This document shows positions 1 through 7,483 of a stretch of DNA of 64,000 bases, in pieces; positions within the stretch are counted from its first letter, which is position 1, and every line of letters starts with the position of its first letter. Below the pieces are notes generated by a model that did not search any database, was not told the DNA's origin, and saw only the letters and a list, made by a program, of their open reading frames with translations. Both the position numbers and the translations under genes were made by a program. This stretch comes from Bittarella massiliensis (ex Durand et al. 2017) (lineage in GTDB: Bacteria > Bacillota > Clostridia > Oscillospirales > Ruminococcaceae): assembly GCF_017566145.1 (NCBI RefSeq), contig NZ_JABFCL010000004.1, forward strand, positions 62,001-126,000. Reading direction: 5' to 3'.

Positions 1-2
1 TG

Positions 3-890
3 GCCCGGGTGGCCTTTGTGATGGACAAACTGCTGCGCAAGATCGGCCTCTCCGGCCGCAGCTTTGTCCCCATGCTCATCGGCTTTGGCTGTTCGGTGCC
101 CGCCATCATGGCCACCCGCACCCTGGCCAGCGAGCGGGACCGGAAGATGACCATCGTCCTCACCCCCTTCATGTCCTGCAGCGCCAAGCTGCCCATCTAC
201 GCCATGATCACCGCCGCCTTCTTCCCCCAAAACGGGGCGCTGGTGATGATCTCCCTCTACCTCACCGGCATTCTGGTGGCCGTTCTCTCGGGGCTGCTGC
301 TCAAGCGCACCCTCTTTCAGGGCGAGCCGGTCCCCTTTGTGATGGAGCTGCCGGCCTACCGCATCCCCTCGGCCAAAAGCGTGGCCCTGCACATGTGGGA
401 GAAGGCCAAGGACTTCATCCGCAAGGCCTTCACCATCATCTTCCTGGCGGCCATCATCATCTGGTTTTTGCAGAGCTTTGACTGGCGGCTCAACCCGGTG
501 CTAAACAGCGCCGACAGCATCCTCGCCTCCATCGGCTCCTTCATCGCCCCCATCTTCACCCCCCTGGGCTTTGGGGACTGGCGGGCCTCCACCGCCCTGA
601 TCACCGGCATCACCGCCAAGGAGACGGTGGTCAGCACCCTGACCGTTCTCACCGGGGCCCAGAGCGGGGCCCAGCTGGGCCAGATCTTGGGGACCATCTT
701 CACCCCCCTGTCGGCCTTCTCCTTTCTGGCCTTCACCGTTCTCTACATGCCCTGTGTGGCCGCCTTCGCCGCCGAGCGGCGGGAGCTGGGCAGCACCCGC
801 GGGGCGCTGCTGGCCTCCCTCTACCAGACCGGCGCGGCCTATGTGGTCGCCCTGCTGATCTACCAGGTGGGCCGTCTCTTCATCCGCTGA
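3..890 (+). CDS. feoB: Ferrous iron transport protein B, C-terminal part (cut by window edge)
   Basis: FeoB is the inner-membrane GTP-driven Fe2+ permease. Only the last 295 codons are present, and the open frame runs off the left edge, so the G-domain is missing. The visible part starts in the conserved core segment (LLRKIGLSGRSF, then MLIGFGCSVPAIMATRT). It continues through hydrophobic stretches around visible residues 70-100, 135-160 and 235-260, and ends after the last membrane helix. The GFGCSVP and FMSCSAKLPIY segments hold the conserved membrane cysteines proposed to line the iron path. The next gene encodes a small Cys-rich FeoB-associated protein, which is the usual clostridial arrangement. 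Identity is firm. Confidence 0.95.
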   Translation, partial: ARVAFVMDKLLRKIGLSGRSFVPMLIGFGCSVPAIMATRTLASERDRKMTIVLTPFMSCSAKLPIYAMITAAFFPQNGALVMISLYLTGILVAVLSGLLLKRTLFQGEPVPFVMELPAYRIPSAKSVALHMWEKAKDFIRKAFTIIFLAAIIIWFLQSFDWRLNPVLNSADSILASIGSFIAPIFTPLGFGDWRASTALITGITAKETVVSTLTVLTGAQSGAQLGQILGTIFTPLSAFSFLAFTVLYMPCVAAFAAERRELGSTRGALLASLYQTGAAYVVALLIYQVGRLFIR

Positions 891-915
891 TCGCTCTTTT
901 CGGGAGGTGTTTTTC

Positions 916-1119
916 ATGGGTGTTGCCGACTGGGTGGTTTTGGGGCTGCTGGCCCTCTGCGTCGCCGCCGTCCTCCTCTTCCTGCGCCGGCAGAAGCGGC
1001 GGGGCGGGGGCTGCGCCGGCTGCTCTGGCTGTTCCGGCGGGAAGGCGGGCGGCTGTGGGGGCTGCCCCTCCGCCGGGGGTTGCCCGCCGCCGGGGGGCGA
1101 CGGGCAACCCCCGGCATAG
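916..1119 (+). CDS. FeoB-associated Cys-rich membrane protein
   Basis: A 67-residue protein with one N-terminal transmembrane helix (about residues 4-24), a basic stretch (RRQKRR) and a Cys/Gly-rich tail with seven cysteines, many in CxGC or CxxC spacing, ending in a proline-rich segment. This is the architecture of the small proteins encoded directly downstream of feoB in Firmicutes. Its role in iron uptake is inferred from this association only. The ATG at 916 was chosen over an in-frame GTG at 907 because GGGAGG at 901-906 sits 9 nt before it. It lies 25 bp after feoB and is presumably co-transcribed, with a terminator just beyond. Confidence 0.85.
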   Translation: MGVADWVVLGLLALCVAAVLLFLRRQKRRGGGCAGCSGCSGGKAGGCGGCPSAGGCPPPGGDGQPPA

Positions 1120-1131
1120 TTACCCCCCAAA

Positions 1132-1166
1132 GAGGGGCGGGCCACCGACGGCCCGCCCCTCTCCAT
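1132..1166 (+). terminator. Intrinsic terminator after the feoB unit
   Basis: A perfect 12-bp stem (1132-1143 with 1150-1161, GAGGGGCGGGCC and its complement) closes a 6-nt loop and is followed by a T/C-rich stretch. The U-tract is weak but the stem is very GC-rich. Confidence 0.7.
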
Positions 1167-1269
1167 TTCCCCTTACATATTGACACTCCTTTTGCAGTTT
1201 GTTCACACTCTCCAAATAAATCGACCAATTTACACAAAAACCAGGCAATAACTTTAACGAAAATGCAAA

Positions 1270-1298
1270 TGGACACCCGCCGGCCGATCGACTATACT
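1270..1298 (+). promoter_or_regulatory. Sigma-A promoter of a noncoding transcription unit
   Basis: TGGACA (1270-1275) and TATACT (1293-1298) are separated by exactly 17 bp. Transcription would start near 1305. The unit this promoter drives contains no sizeable ORF before the terminator at 1800-1830. Confidence 0.7.
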
Positions 1299-1304
1299 AA
1301 AGGT

Positions 1305-1799
1305 GCAATAGGGAAGCAGAATGACAGACAGAATGGAGGAGATTCCAGTGCAGCAGTTGGACCCACAGCATTGTGGTGATTGCCCGTGCCGCGTCTTTGC
1401 TCGTTTCTCTGTGAGTTCCCTCGGCGGTTTGTCCTGGTAACCCTCGACCGATCTCCAGCGCGCACCTCACAGTTCCCCAAGGCGAACCAAAGCGCGAGAA
1501 TGCGCCGACTTTATTTGTATCCTGCGCACGACGAACGTCCAGCCCCTTGAAGTGTTTGTTTTACCAGCCCTCTGCGGTGTGCGGAGAGACCCCTGTGTAA
1601 GACCTGACTCCCGGCGTCCAAACCGCCGAGCGAGGGAGCCACTCTGACCCAGCGTTTTCGTGCAGTGCTTTATAAAAGGCGAATACCGGCCGTATGTGGG
1701 TATTTGACAACGCCCTCTCAAAAGAGGTGGCCATCAAAAAATCCCCTGGCACGGGCGATCCCACAATTTTTTATAAGACAAGTTCATAGAGAAAGAACG
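1305..1799 (+). ncRNA. Candidate long structured noncoding RNA or leader, family not recognised
   Basis: About 500 nt lie between a good promoter and a good terminator with no convincing gene. Pairings read directly from the sequence are CGCG+CTTTG (1390-1399) with CAAAG+CGCG (1488-1496); CTGTGAG (1409-1415) with CTCACAG (1466-1472); and a long-range stem of TCCCTC+GGCGGTTTG (1417-1431) with CAAACCGCC (1619-1627) and GAGGGA (1632-1637). A local hairpin, CTCCC+GGCG (1608-1616) with CGCC and GGGAG (1624-1638), competes with the long-range stem. The segment CTCTGCGGTGTGCG at 1570-1583 resembles a conserved stretch of 6S RNA, but a full 6S fold is not evident. The landmark motifs of tmRNA, RNase P RNA and SRP RNA are absent. 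The RNA nature and the boundaries are inference. Confidence 0.4.
1321..1440 (+). CDS. Possible short Cys-containing leader peptide (39 codons)
   Basis: A short frame opens at ATG 1321 and ends at TAA 1438-1440. Other in-frame starts are ATG 1333 and GTG 1348. The GTG has the best ribosome site (GGAGGAG at 1335-1341, 6 nt spacing) and would give 30 residues. The peptide contains HCGDCPC and ends LGGLSW. Its 3' half overlaps the RNA stems described for this unit, so it could be a leader peptide whose translation alters folding, or simply a chance frame. No homologous family is recognised. Confidence 0.25.
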   Translation: MTDRMEEIPVQQLDPQHCGDCPCRVFARFSVSSLGGLSW

Positions 1800-1830
1800 G
1801 GGCTGCCGCACTGCGACAGCCCTTCTTTTT
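1800..1830 (+). terminator. Intrinsic terminator of the noncoding unit
   Basis: GGGCTG (1800-1805) pairs with CAGCCC (1817-1822), with further inner GC pairing, and is followed by TTCTTTTT (1823-1830). It closes the unit starting at the 1270 promoter. Confidence 0.7.
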
Positions 1831-1835
1831 GGCCG

Positions 1836-1876
1836 CGCACACAATACCGGACAGACTGCCGCCGGTATTGTGTGCG
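1836..1876. repeat. 15-bp perfect inverted repeat upstream of the radical SAM gene
   Basis: Positions 1836-1850 (CGCACACAATACCGG) are perfectly complementary to 1862-1876 across an 11-nt loop. No T-run follows, so it is not a standard terminator. It lies about 55 bp before the start codon at 1932 and could be an operator or an RNA hairpin in that gene's leader. Confidence 0.6.
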
Positions 1877-1931
1877 ATCCTGTGAGGGAGAAACAGGCCC
1901 CGCCCCCGGGGCCGCGCGAGGAGGAAGCGCC

Positions 1932-2810
1932 ATGGAAACCGTGCCCGCCAAACACCTGTTGCAGAGAAGTCGCTCCCCCGCCTGGTTTGGGACCGAGTAC
2001 AACCTCAACCTCTACCGGGGCTGCTGCCACGGCTGCATCTACTGCGACAGCCGCAGCGAGTGCTACCGCATCGACGACTTCGACCGGGTGCGGGCCAAGG
2101 AGAACGCCATCCCCCTGCTGCGGCGGGAGCTGGCGGCCAAGCGGCAGAGCGGGGTGGTGAGCCTGGGGGCCATGAGCGACAGCTACAACCCCTTTGAAAA
2201 GGGGCAGCAGCTGACCCGGCAGGCCCTGGCCCTCTTTTTGCAGCACGGCTTTGGGGCGGCCATCGCCACCAAGAGCGACCTGATCGTCCGGGACCGGGTC
2301 CTGCTGGCGGAGCTCTCCGCCCAAGCGCCGGTGATCGTCAAGTTCTCCCTCTCCACCGCCGACGAGGGGCTGGCCGCCCGGGTGGAGCCCCACGCCCCCT
2401 CCCCCGCCCGGCGGCTGCGGGGGCTGGAACAGCTGGCGGCCGCCGGGGTGTTTGCCGGGGTGCTGCTGATGCCGGTGCTCCCCCTGCTGGAGGACGGGCC
2501 GGAACAGGTGGTGGAACTGGTGCGCCGGGCGGCCGATGCGGGGGCCCGGTTTGTCTACCCGGCCTTTGGGGTGACCCTGCGCCAGAACCAGCGAGAGCAC
2601 TACTACCGCCAGCTGGACCGGCACTTTCCCGGCCTGGCGGAGCGCTACCGCGACCTGTACGGCGACGCCTATTGGTGCGCCTCCCCCCGCCACCGAGAGC
2701 TCTACGGCGTTTTTTCCGCCGCCTGCCAGCGGCGGGGCCTGCTCTACACCATGGAGGAGATCGTCAGGGCCTACAAGGCCCCCCGCAGCCCCCAACTCTC
2801 CCTGTTCTAA
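1932..2810 (+). CDS. Radical SAM protein of the spore photolyase-like (SPL) family
   Basis: A 292-residue protein with the CX3CX2C cluster motif at C31, C35 and C38 (GCCHGCIYC), preceded by the segment N-L-Y-R-G typical of the SPL/Rv2578c-type radical SAM proteins annotated as DNA repair photolyases. The motif binds a [4Fe-4S] cluster that cleaves S-adenosylmethionine. The substrate is unknown, and direct action in DNA repair is not shown for this subgroup. The frame extends further upstream, but ATG 1932, preceded by GAGGAAG, matches the expected N-terminus. The gene stands alone between the 15-bp inverted repeat upstream and a 240-bp intergenic gap downstream. Confidence 0.8.
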   Translation: METVPAKHLLQRSRSPAWFGTEYNLNLYRGCCHGCIYCDSRSECYRIDDFDRVRAKENAIPLLRRELAAKRQSGVVSLGAMSDSYNPFEKGQQLTRQALALFLQHGFGAAIATKSDLIVRDRVLLAELSAQAPVIVKFSLSTADEGLAARVEPHAPSPARRLRGLEQLAAAGVFAGVLLMPVLPLLEDGPEQVVELVRRAADAGARFVYPAFGVTLRQNQREHYYRQLDRHFPGLAERYRDLYGDAYWCASPRHRELYGVFSAACQRRGLLYTMEEIVRAYKAPRSPQLSLF

Positions 2811-2852
2811 GGCGCAGCCTTCCCCCCTTTTTGAGACGGGCCGATTTGGCCC

Positions 2853-2881
2853 TTGCTTTTTCGACCCATTTTCCGTATAAT
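2853..2881 (+). promoter_or_regulatory. Promoter of the glycine-rich surface protein
   Basis: TTGCTT (2853-2858) and a perfect TATAAT (2876-2881) with a 17-bp spacer. The untranslated leader would be about 165 nt. No riboswitch family is recognised in it. Confidence 0.65.
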
Positions 2882-3052
2882 CTTACTAAAAGATCGACAT
2901 TTTTTGCTCTTTTTAAGGCGAAATCTGCGCAAAATCCAAGCCCTTTCCCCATCGAAGAACGAAAACCTTTAGGCAATCGCTCAAACCCATCCGCCCACCG
3001 CCGGGAGACCCCTTGCCATCCCCGGCCCAGCCAAAAGAGGAGGTAGTTCACC

Positions 3053-5230
3053 ATGCAATCACAGACACATCGGGGAATCCGAAGGGCGGTGGCCGCGCTG
3101 GTGGCGGCCTTGCTGCTGTTGGCGGCCCTCCCCCGGCCCGCCTTTGCCGCCGGAGAATGCGCCTTCGCCGTGGAGGGAAGTTCCGACTACACCTTCGACG
3201 CCCGGAATGGGGTGCTGCACATCACCGGACACGGCAACCTCACCATCTCCATGGTGAACCCTGCCGCCCCCACCAGCCAGCGCATCGTGGTGGACGACGG
3301 CAGCGGGGGGAACATCACCCTTGACAACCTGTGGATCGAGGCCGCCAACGGCCCAGCCTTTCAAATTGCCGACAACAACAAACAATCCACCACCCTATTT
3401 TTGAAGGGGGAAAACATCCTCTCCGGCGGCGAAAACGCCGCCGGCCTGCAAAAGGAGTGCACCCACCCCGACGGCAACTGCGACTGCGGCGCCCTGACGA
3501 TCAGATGTGAGGAAGACGGTGACCACCAGTGCGACGCCAGCTGCGGCAGCCTGCGGGCCACCGGAGGCAACCAGGGCGCCGGCATCGGCGGGGGCAACGG
3601 CCAAAGCGGCAAGAAGATCACCATTGCCAGCGGCCGCATCACCGCCCAGGGCGGGACCGACGCCGCCGGCATCGGCGGCGGCCAGGGCCGCAGCGGCCAG
3701 TACATCAGCGTTATCAACGGCCGGGTGAAGGCCGATGGCGCCGGGGGCGGCGCCGGCATCGGCGGGGGCCGGGGCGGCAATGGCCGGAACATCACCATCA
3801 CCGGCGGCGAGACCGAGGCAAGCGGCGTGTCGGGGGCCGGTGTCGGCGGCGGCAGCTACGCCCAAAACCTGGCCCGCGGCGGCGAGGGCAGCACCATCCG
3901 CATCAGCGGCGGGCGCCTCCTCGCCGGCAGCACCACCGGCGCCGGCATTGGCGGCGGCTGGGGCGGTTCCGGCACGGGCATCCACATCAGCGGCGGCACG
4001 GTGGTCTGCAGCGCCGAGCAGGGGGCAGCCATCGGCGGCGGCGGTTTTCGCGGTCAGGCGGGCGCCAACAGCGGCCGGGACATCGAGATTTCCGGCGGCT
4101 ATGTGGTGGCCCAGGCCGGGATGATCGGCATCGGCGCCCCCATGGGGGGCGACGCCTCCAACATTCATATCTCCGGCGGCACCATCTACGCCGACGGCAG
4201 CTATTCCGGCTTCGGCATTGGCAACTACCCGCCAGCCATGGGGGGGAGTACCACCAACGTGACCATCAGCGGGGGCAACCTCTGCGCCGGCAACGACAAC
4301 CACCCCCAGGACCTGCCCATCAAGACCCAGCCCACCAACGGCCAGTCCCCCAGCCAGGAGGTGCAGCTCTACCGCCTGGTGTTCCCCAAATCTTGGGACG
4401 TTCTCAGCGGCGAGCCGGGGGTCAACTGGCAGGACCCGGTGGCCAATCTGGTCATTGAGGGGGCCCCCTACTACGGCACCAAGGACATGGTCATCAACCA
4501 GGATGGGGAAATCCTCTTCTGGCTGCCGGAGGGCTGCGCCGTCCAATCGGCGGAGATGGCGGACGGCACGGTTTACCACCCGGTCACCGTTCAGGTCACC
4601 GGCAGCGGCAAGGTCAGCGCCAACCACCCCTTTGCCGCCCAGGGCAACCGGATCGCCCTGCAGGTGGAGCCGGAGGCCCCCAACAGGCTGGCCAGCTTGC
4701 AGGTAAACGGGCAGGAGATCCAGCAGGACCAGGGGGGCTACCAATTCGACATGCCCAACCAGGCAGCCCTCATCACCGCCACCTTTGACCAGAAGCTGGC
4801 CCTCACCGTCACCGGCGGCAGCGGCAGCGGCCGCTACCTGAAGGGGGAGCGCCTGACCATCGCCGCCGGCCCGGCCCCCGACGGCCAGGTGTTTGACCGC
4901 TGGGAGCTGGTCTCCGGCGACGGGCTGATCGCCGACCCGGCGGCGGCCAGCACCGCCTTTACCATGGGGGCGGGCGACTGCGCTGTGGCGGCCCGCTACA
5001 AGGCGGCCCCCGCCACAGTCGACCCGGAGGGGGAGAATCCCCCCGAAACGCCCGACGAGAAGCCGGGGGAGAATCCCCCCGAAGCGCCTCCAAAGGAGAC
5101 CGGCGGCCAGGGCGACGCCCCCCGCACCGGCGATCCCACCGCCCCCCTCTGGGGGGCCGCCGCCCTGGCGGGCGCGCTGATTTTGGCGGGGCGGCTCCTC
5201 CGCCGCCGGGCCGCCGAGAAGCGCCGGTAA
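3053..5230 (+). CDS. Secreted glycine-rich repeat protein with C-terminal wall-anchor-like tail
   Basis: A 725-residue exported protein with a basic N-terminus and a hydrophobic core ending PAFA (signal peptide about residues 1-32). Residues about 170-420 hold a tandem array of roughly 30-40-residue units built as ISGG...AG..GAGIGGG. Six good GxGIGGG-type copies and two degraded ones can be read, a pattern expected to form a beta-helix or beta-roll. A later region resembles the InlB/Listeria-type bacterial repeat (FDRWELVSGDG). The tail carries proline/glutamate-rich spacers, PRTGDP, a hydrophobic helix and RRRAAEKRR, the layout of a sortase substrate although the motif is not a classical LPxTG. 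AGGAGG precedes ATG 3053. Function is probably adhesion or surface structure. No enzyme motif was seen. Confidence 0.75.
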   Translation: MQSQTHRGIRRAVAALVAALLLLAALPRPAFAAGECAFAVEGSSDYTFDARNGVLHITGHGNLTISMVNPAAPTSQRIVVDDGSGGNITLDNLWIEAANGPAFQIADNNKQSTTLFLKGENILSGGENAAGLQKECTHPDGNCDCGALTIRCEEDGDHQCDASCGSLRATGGNQGAGIGGGNGQSGKKITIASGRITAQGGTDAAGIGGGQGRSGQYISVINGRVKADGAGGGAGIGGGRGGNGRNITITGGETEASGVSGAGVGGGSYAQNLARGGEGSTIRISGGRLLAGSTTGAGIGGGWGGSGTGIHISGGTVVCSAEQGAAIGGGGFRGQAGANSGRDIEISGGYVVAQAGMIGIGAPMGGDASNIHISGGTIYADGSYSGFGIGNYPPAMGGSTTNVTISGGNLCAGNDNHPQDLPIKTQPTNGQSPSQEVQLYRLVFPKSWDVLSGEPGVNWQDPVANLVIEGAPYYGTKDMVINQDGEILFWLPEGCAVQSAEMADGTVYHPVTVQVTGSGKVSANHPFAAQGNRIALQVEPEAPNRLASLQVNGQEIQQDQGGYQFDMPNQAALITATFDQKLALTVTGGSGSGRYLKGERLTIAAGPAPDGQVFDRWELVSGDGLIADPAAASTAFTMGAGDCAVAARYKAAPATVDPEGENPPETPDEKPGENPPEAPPKETGGQGDAPRTGDPTAPLWGAAALAGALILAGRLLRRRAAEKRR

Positions 5231-5262
5231 CTTTGCCGGGTAGACACAGCCAATCCAAAATC

Positions 5263-5300
5263 AAAGGCAGACGGCTTTTTTGCAGCCGTCTGCCTTTTTT
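5263..5300. terminator. Bidirectional intrinsic terminator
   Basis: AAAGGCAGACGGCT (5263-5276) pairs with AGCCGTCTGCCTTT, followed by a T-run. A-runs on the other side make it usable for the converging mazF gene as well. Confidence 0.85.
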
Positions 5301-5326
5301 GCGGTGTCACACGCCCCCAGGCCGCT

Positions 5327-5686
5327 TTATGTATGGGGGTTGCCCAAACCAAAGCTGACGCTCAAGGCGTGGTCGATCTGATCCATAGCGCCTGTATCCA
5401 GCTGCCCCATCCGCTCCTTGAGGCGGGTTTTGTCGAGGGTTCTGACCTGCTCCAACAGGACGATGGAGTTTTTGGCCAGCCCGCAGGTCCCCCCGGTCAC
5501 CGAGATGTGGGTGGGCAGGTGGTTTTTGTCCTTTTGACTGGTGATGGCTGCGGCGATGACGGTGGGGCTGTGGCGGTTGCCCACGTCGTTTTGAACGATG
5601 AGCACCGGGCGCACGCCCCCCTGTTCTGAGCCCACCACCGGGCTCAAGTCGGCGTAGTAGATCTCCCCGCGCTTGACGGTATTCAC
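5327..5686 (-). CDS. mazF: MazF/PemK-type endoribonuclease toxin, no antitoxin seen
   Basis: A 119-residue protein matching the size of Firmicutes MazF/NdoA. The N-terminus, KRGEIYYADLSPVVGSEQGG, followed by RPVLIVQND, is the diagnostic core; the G-x-EQGGxRP loop contributes to the RNA-cleavage site. A later TSQ and a conserved VLLEQVRTLD segment also fit. MazF cleaves single-stranded RNA at short motifs. GTG 5686 was chosen because GGGAG lies 10 nt upstream; a GTG at 5697 is too close to it. No mazE-like ORF lies upstream. The next gene on this strand is a lipoprotein closed by its own terminator, so mazF is probably expressed separately. Confidence 0.88.
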   Translation of the reverse strand: MNTVKRGEIYYADLSPVVGSEQGGVRPVLIVQNDVGNRHSPTVIAAAITSQKDKNHLPTHISVTGGTCGLAKNSIVLLEQVRTLDKTRLKERMGQLDTGAMDQIDHALSVSFGLGNPHT

Positions 5687-5977
5687 GTCTGTCACACTCC
5701 CAAAAGAAAATTGCGAAAGTCGCCCGCCGCGGTCCGCGGCTGCTGCCTGCACCCATAGTTTGGCCCGCTGCGGCTCCCCTTAAACACGGGAGGTGTACCC
5801 CATTCTATTTTTGGGAAGCGGCTTTGGTGTGACCGGCCGCCCGCCCCGCCGCCCCGGTTCGAAAGGCGGGCGCAAAAAGAGGCGGGGAGCAGCCGGACAG
5901 CCGGCTTTCCCCCGCCTTTTTCCTGTTCAAAAGTGGCCGCGAACCGGGCCGTCGACCCGGCCTGCGGGCCTGCATCC
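5687..5977. other. Intergenic gap between mazF and the lipoprotein gene
   Basis: About 290 bp. It contains the terminator at 5872-5923. No antitoxin-like ORF with a ribosome site could be found on either strand and no RNA family is recognised. Confidence 0.5.
5872..5923 (-). terminator. Intrinsic terminator of the acpS-lipoprotein unit
   Basis: On the minus strand AGGCGGGG pairs with CCCCGCCT around a second inner GC hairpin (AGCCGGC/GCCGGCT type) and is followed by CTTTTTG. The opposite strand also ends in a T-run. Confidence 0.7.
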
Positions 5978-6520
5978 TCACGAGACGGCCTTGAAGTTCT
6001 CCACCGCAATGCGGGTCTTGGCCCGCTCCCCCTCGCCGCCGTAGGTCATCTCCAGGGGGGCGAGGGTCTCCCCGTCAAAGGTGAGGGTGTAGGGGCCGTT
6101 CTCGTCCTCCCCCCGCACGGTGATGCGGCCCTTCTTCTCGGTGACCTTGCAGTTTTGGGCCCGAAACAGGGTCTTGATGACGTTGGCCACCGCCGTCCCC
6201 CGCATCGGCGCACCGCCGGGGTTGATGCGCAGCCCCCCGTAGGTGAAGGAGAGCTCGGCGACGGTGATGGTGCAGCCCAGCCCCTTGAGGGTCTCCGGGC
6301 TCTGCACCGTGAACTGATAGGTGCCCTCCGCCGTCTTTTCCAGGCGGAGGGCGCAGGAGAGGCCCTCGCCCTCCACCGCCACATCGCAGGTAAAGGCCCC
6401 CTCAAAGGCGGTGGTGGGGTTTTTCACCCCCGCCCCGCCGTCCTTCTTGCAGCCGGCCAGCCCGCCCAGGCAGCAAAACAGCGCCAGGGCGGCGGCCCAC
6501 CCCCTCTTTGTCCGCGTCAT
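5978..6520 (-). CDS. Putative lipoprotein, YdcC-like position
   Basis: A 180-residue protein with a signal sequence ending in the lipobox LAGC (lipidated Cys at residue 24). The remainder is predicted beta-rich with no catalytic motif, and ends LEMTYGGEGERAKTRIAVENFK, which recalls the LolA/YdcC-type outer-membrane-lipoprotein-sorting fold. Downstream of acpS is where Bacillus carries ydcC, which supports that relation, but similarity is not obvious by eye. ATG 6520 is favoured over GTG 6541 because GGGAGAGG lies just before it. It follows acpS by about 77 bp and is probably co-transcribed. Confidence 0.6.
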   Translation of the reverse strand: MTRTKRGWAAALALFCCLGGLAGCKKDGGAGVKNPTTAFEGAFTCDVAVEGEGLSCALRLEKTAEGTYQFTVQSPETLKGLGCTITVAELSFTYGGLRINPGGAPMRGTAVANVIKTLFRAQNCKVTEKKGRITVRGEDENGPYTLTFDGETLAPLEMTYGGEGERAKTRIAVENFKAVS

Positions 6521-6597
6521 CGCCTCTCCCGCCTTTCCCACAAACTGGTTCTCTCTACTTCTATGCAGAGAGGGGGGCGTTCATGTGCGGGAGGGGG

Positions 6598-6951
6598 CTA
6601 GAGCATCACCACAAAGGCCACGGCCTGGGTCCGGTCGTGGCTGATGCTCAAATCGACGGCCCCCTCCCCCGCCAGCGCCCGGGCGCGGGGGGAGAGGGAG
6701 AGCACCGGCTTGCCCCGGCGGTCCCGCAGCACCGAGATGTCCTGAAAGCCGACCCCGCAAAAGCCGGTGCCCAGGGCCTTGACAAAGGCCTCCTTGGCCG
6801 CCCAGATGCCGGCGGCCGTCTCGGCCGGGTGGCGGCGAGATGCCAGCAGCGCCCGCTCCCCCTCGGTGAAGCAGCGCGCCAAAAAGCGCGGATTTTCCAG
6901 GCAGCGGCGCACCCGCTCGATCTCGACGATGTCCACCCCACAGCGCAACAC
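6598..6951 (-). CDS. acpS: Holo-[acyl-carrier-protein] synthase
   Basis: A 117-residue AcpS, a trimeric transferase that moves 4'-phosphopantetheine from CoA to a serine of acyl carrier protein in fatty-acid synthesis. The two metal-binding motifs are present: GVDIVEIER near the N-terminus (Asp) and WAAKEAFVKALGTG in the middle (Glu and Lys). The C-terminal LSISHD is also typical. GTG 6951 is preferred because GGGGAGG sits 8 nt upstream and the length then matches the family. ATG 6975 is an alternative. In Bacillus the order is acpS, ydcC, alr, mazE, mazF. Here alr and mazE are missing from that row. Confidence 0.92.
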   Translation of the reverse strand: MLRCGVDIVEIERVRRCLENPRFLARCFTEGERALLASRRHPAETAAGIWAAKEAFVKALGTGFCGVGFQDISVLRDRRGKPVLSLSPRARALAGEGAVDLSISHDRTQAVAFVVML

Positions 6952-7059
6952 AGCCAATCCCTCCCCTTGCAGCATTTCTCTTGTCGGCGACCCAGCGAAA
7001 GGCGGGTTTCCAGTAAATGGGCCGAAAAGGGCCATCCACCACGCCCGCCGTCTCCCCCC

Positions 7060-7088
7060 ACTATACCAAATTCTGTCCGACTTTTCAA
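7060..7088 (-). promoter_or_regulatory. Promoter of acpS
   Basis: On the minus strand TTGAAA (7083-7088) and TATAGT (7060-7065) with a 17-bp spacer. It diverges from the pheS promoter 20 bp away. Confidence 0.7.
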
Positions 7089-7107
7089 AAATTCGGCGGA
7101 CGGGGTG

Positions 7108-7136
7108 TTGAAACCGCCCAAAAAATGTGGTAGAGT
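7108..7136 (+). promoter_or_regulatory. Promoter of the T-box/pheS unit
   Basis: TTGAAA (7108-7113) and TAGAGT (7131-7136), 17-bp spacer, just upstream of the T-box leader. Confidence 0.65.
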
Positions 7137-7144
7137 AGGGGCAG

Positions 7145-7406
7145 TAAACGCAGTGACGAAGGAAAGTAACCGTCCACAGACCGCCTCACAGAGAGGGCCC
7201 GGCCGCTGAAAAGGGCCCGGGGCGGGCGGGCGGCGAAGTTCCCTTCCGAGCGGCCCCGCTGAACGGCTTGTCTCAATAGGCGGGGACGGCAGGCCCCGTT
7301 ACGGTTAAAAGAGTGTTTGCTCTATTGGCAAAAATCAGGGTGGTACCGCGGAAGCTGTTGACACGGCCTTCGTCCCTATAACAGGGGGCGAAGGCCGTTT
7401 TGTTTT
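7145..7406 (+). promoter_or_regulatory. T-box leader (phenylalanine-specific) with terminator
   Basis: The T-box antiterminator bulge AGGGTGGTACCGCG is at 7337-7350, followed by the terminator hairpin (ACGGCCTTCG at 7363-7372 with CGAAGGCCGT, then TTTTGTTTT to 7406). Upstream there are stems I-III and a TTC triplet near 7239 in a likely specifier loop, consistent with sensing uncharged tRNA-Phe. Binding of uncharged tRNA stabilises the antiterminator and allows pheS expression. The family is certain; the exact specifier position is inferred. Confidence 0.93.
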
Positions 7407-7483
7407 CTCCCCCATCCCCCGGCCGGGGCAGCGGCCAAAAAACAGGAGGGGCCCTGGCCCCGCCGCAAAGAAGGAGTACAGAG

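Noticed and set aside
1305..1799. tmRNA, RNase P RNA or SRP RNA in the noncoding unit
   Set aside because: The hallmark segments (tmRNA T-arm end, RNase P GAGGAAAGTCC core, SRP GGAAGGAAGCAGC core) are absent.
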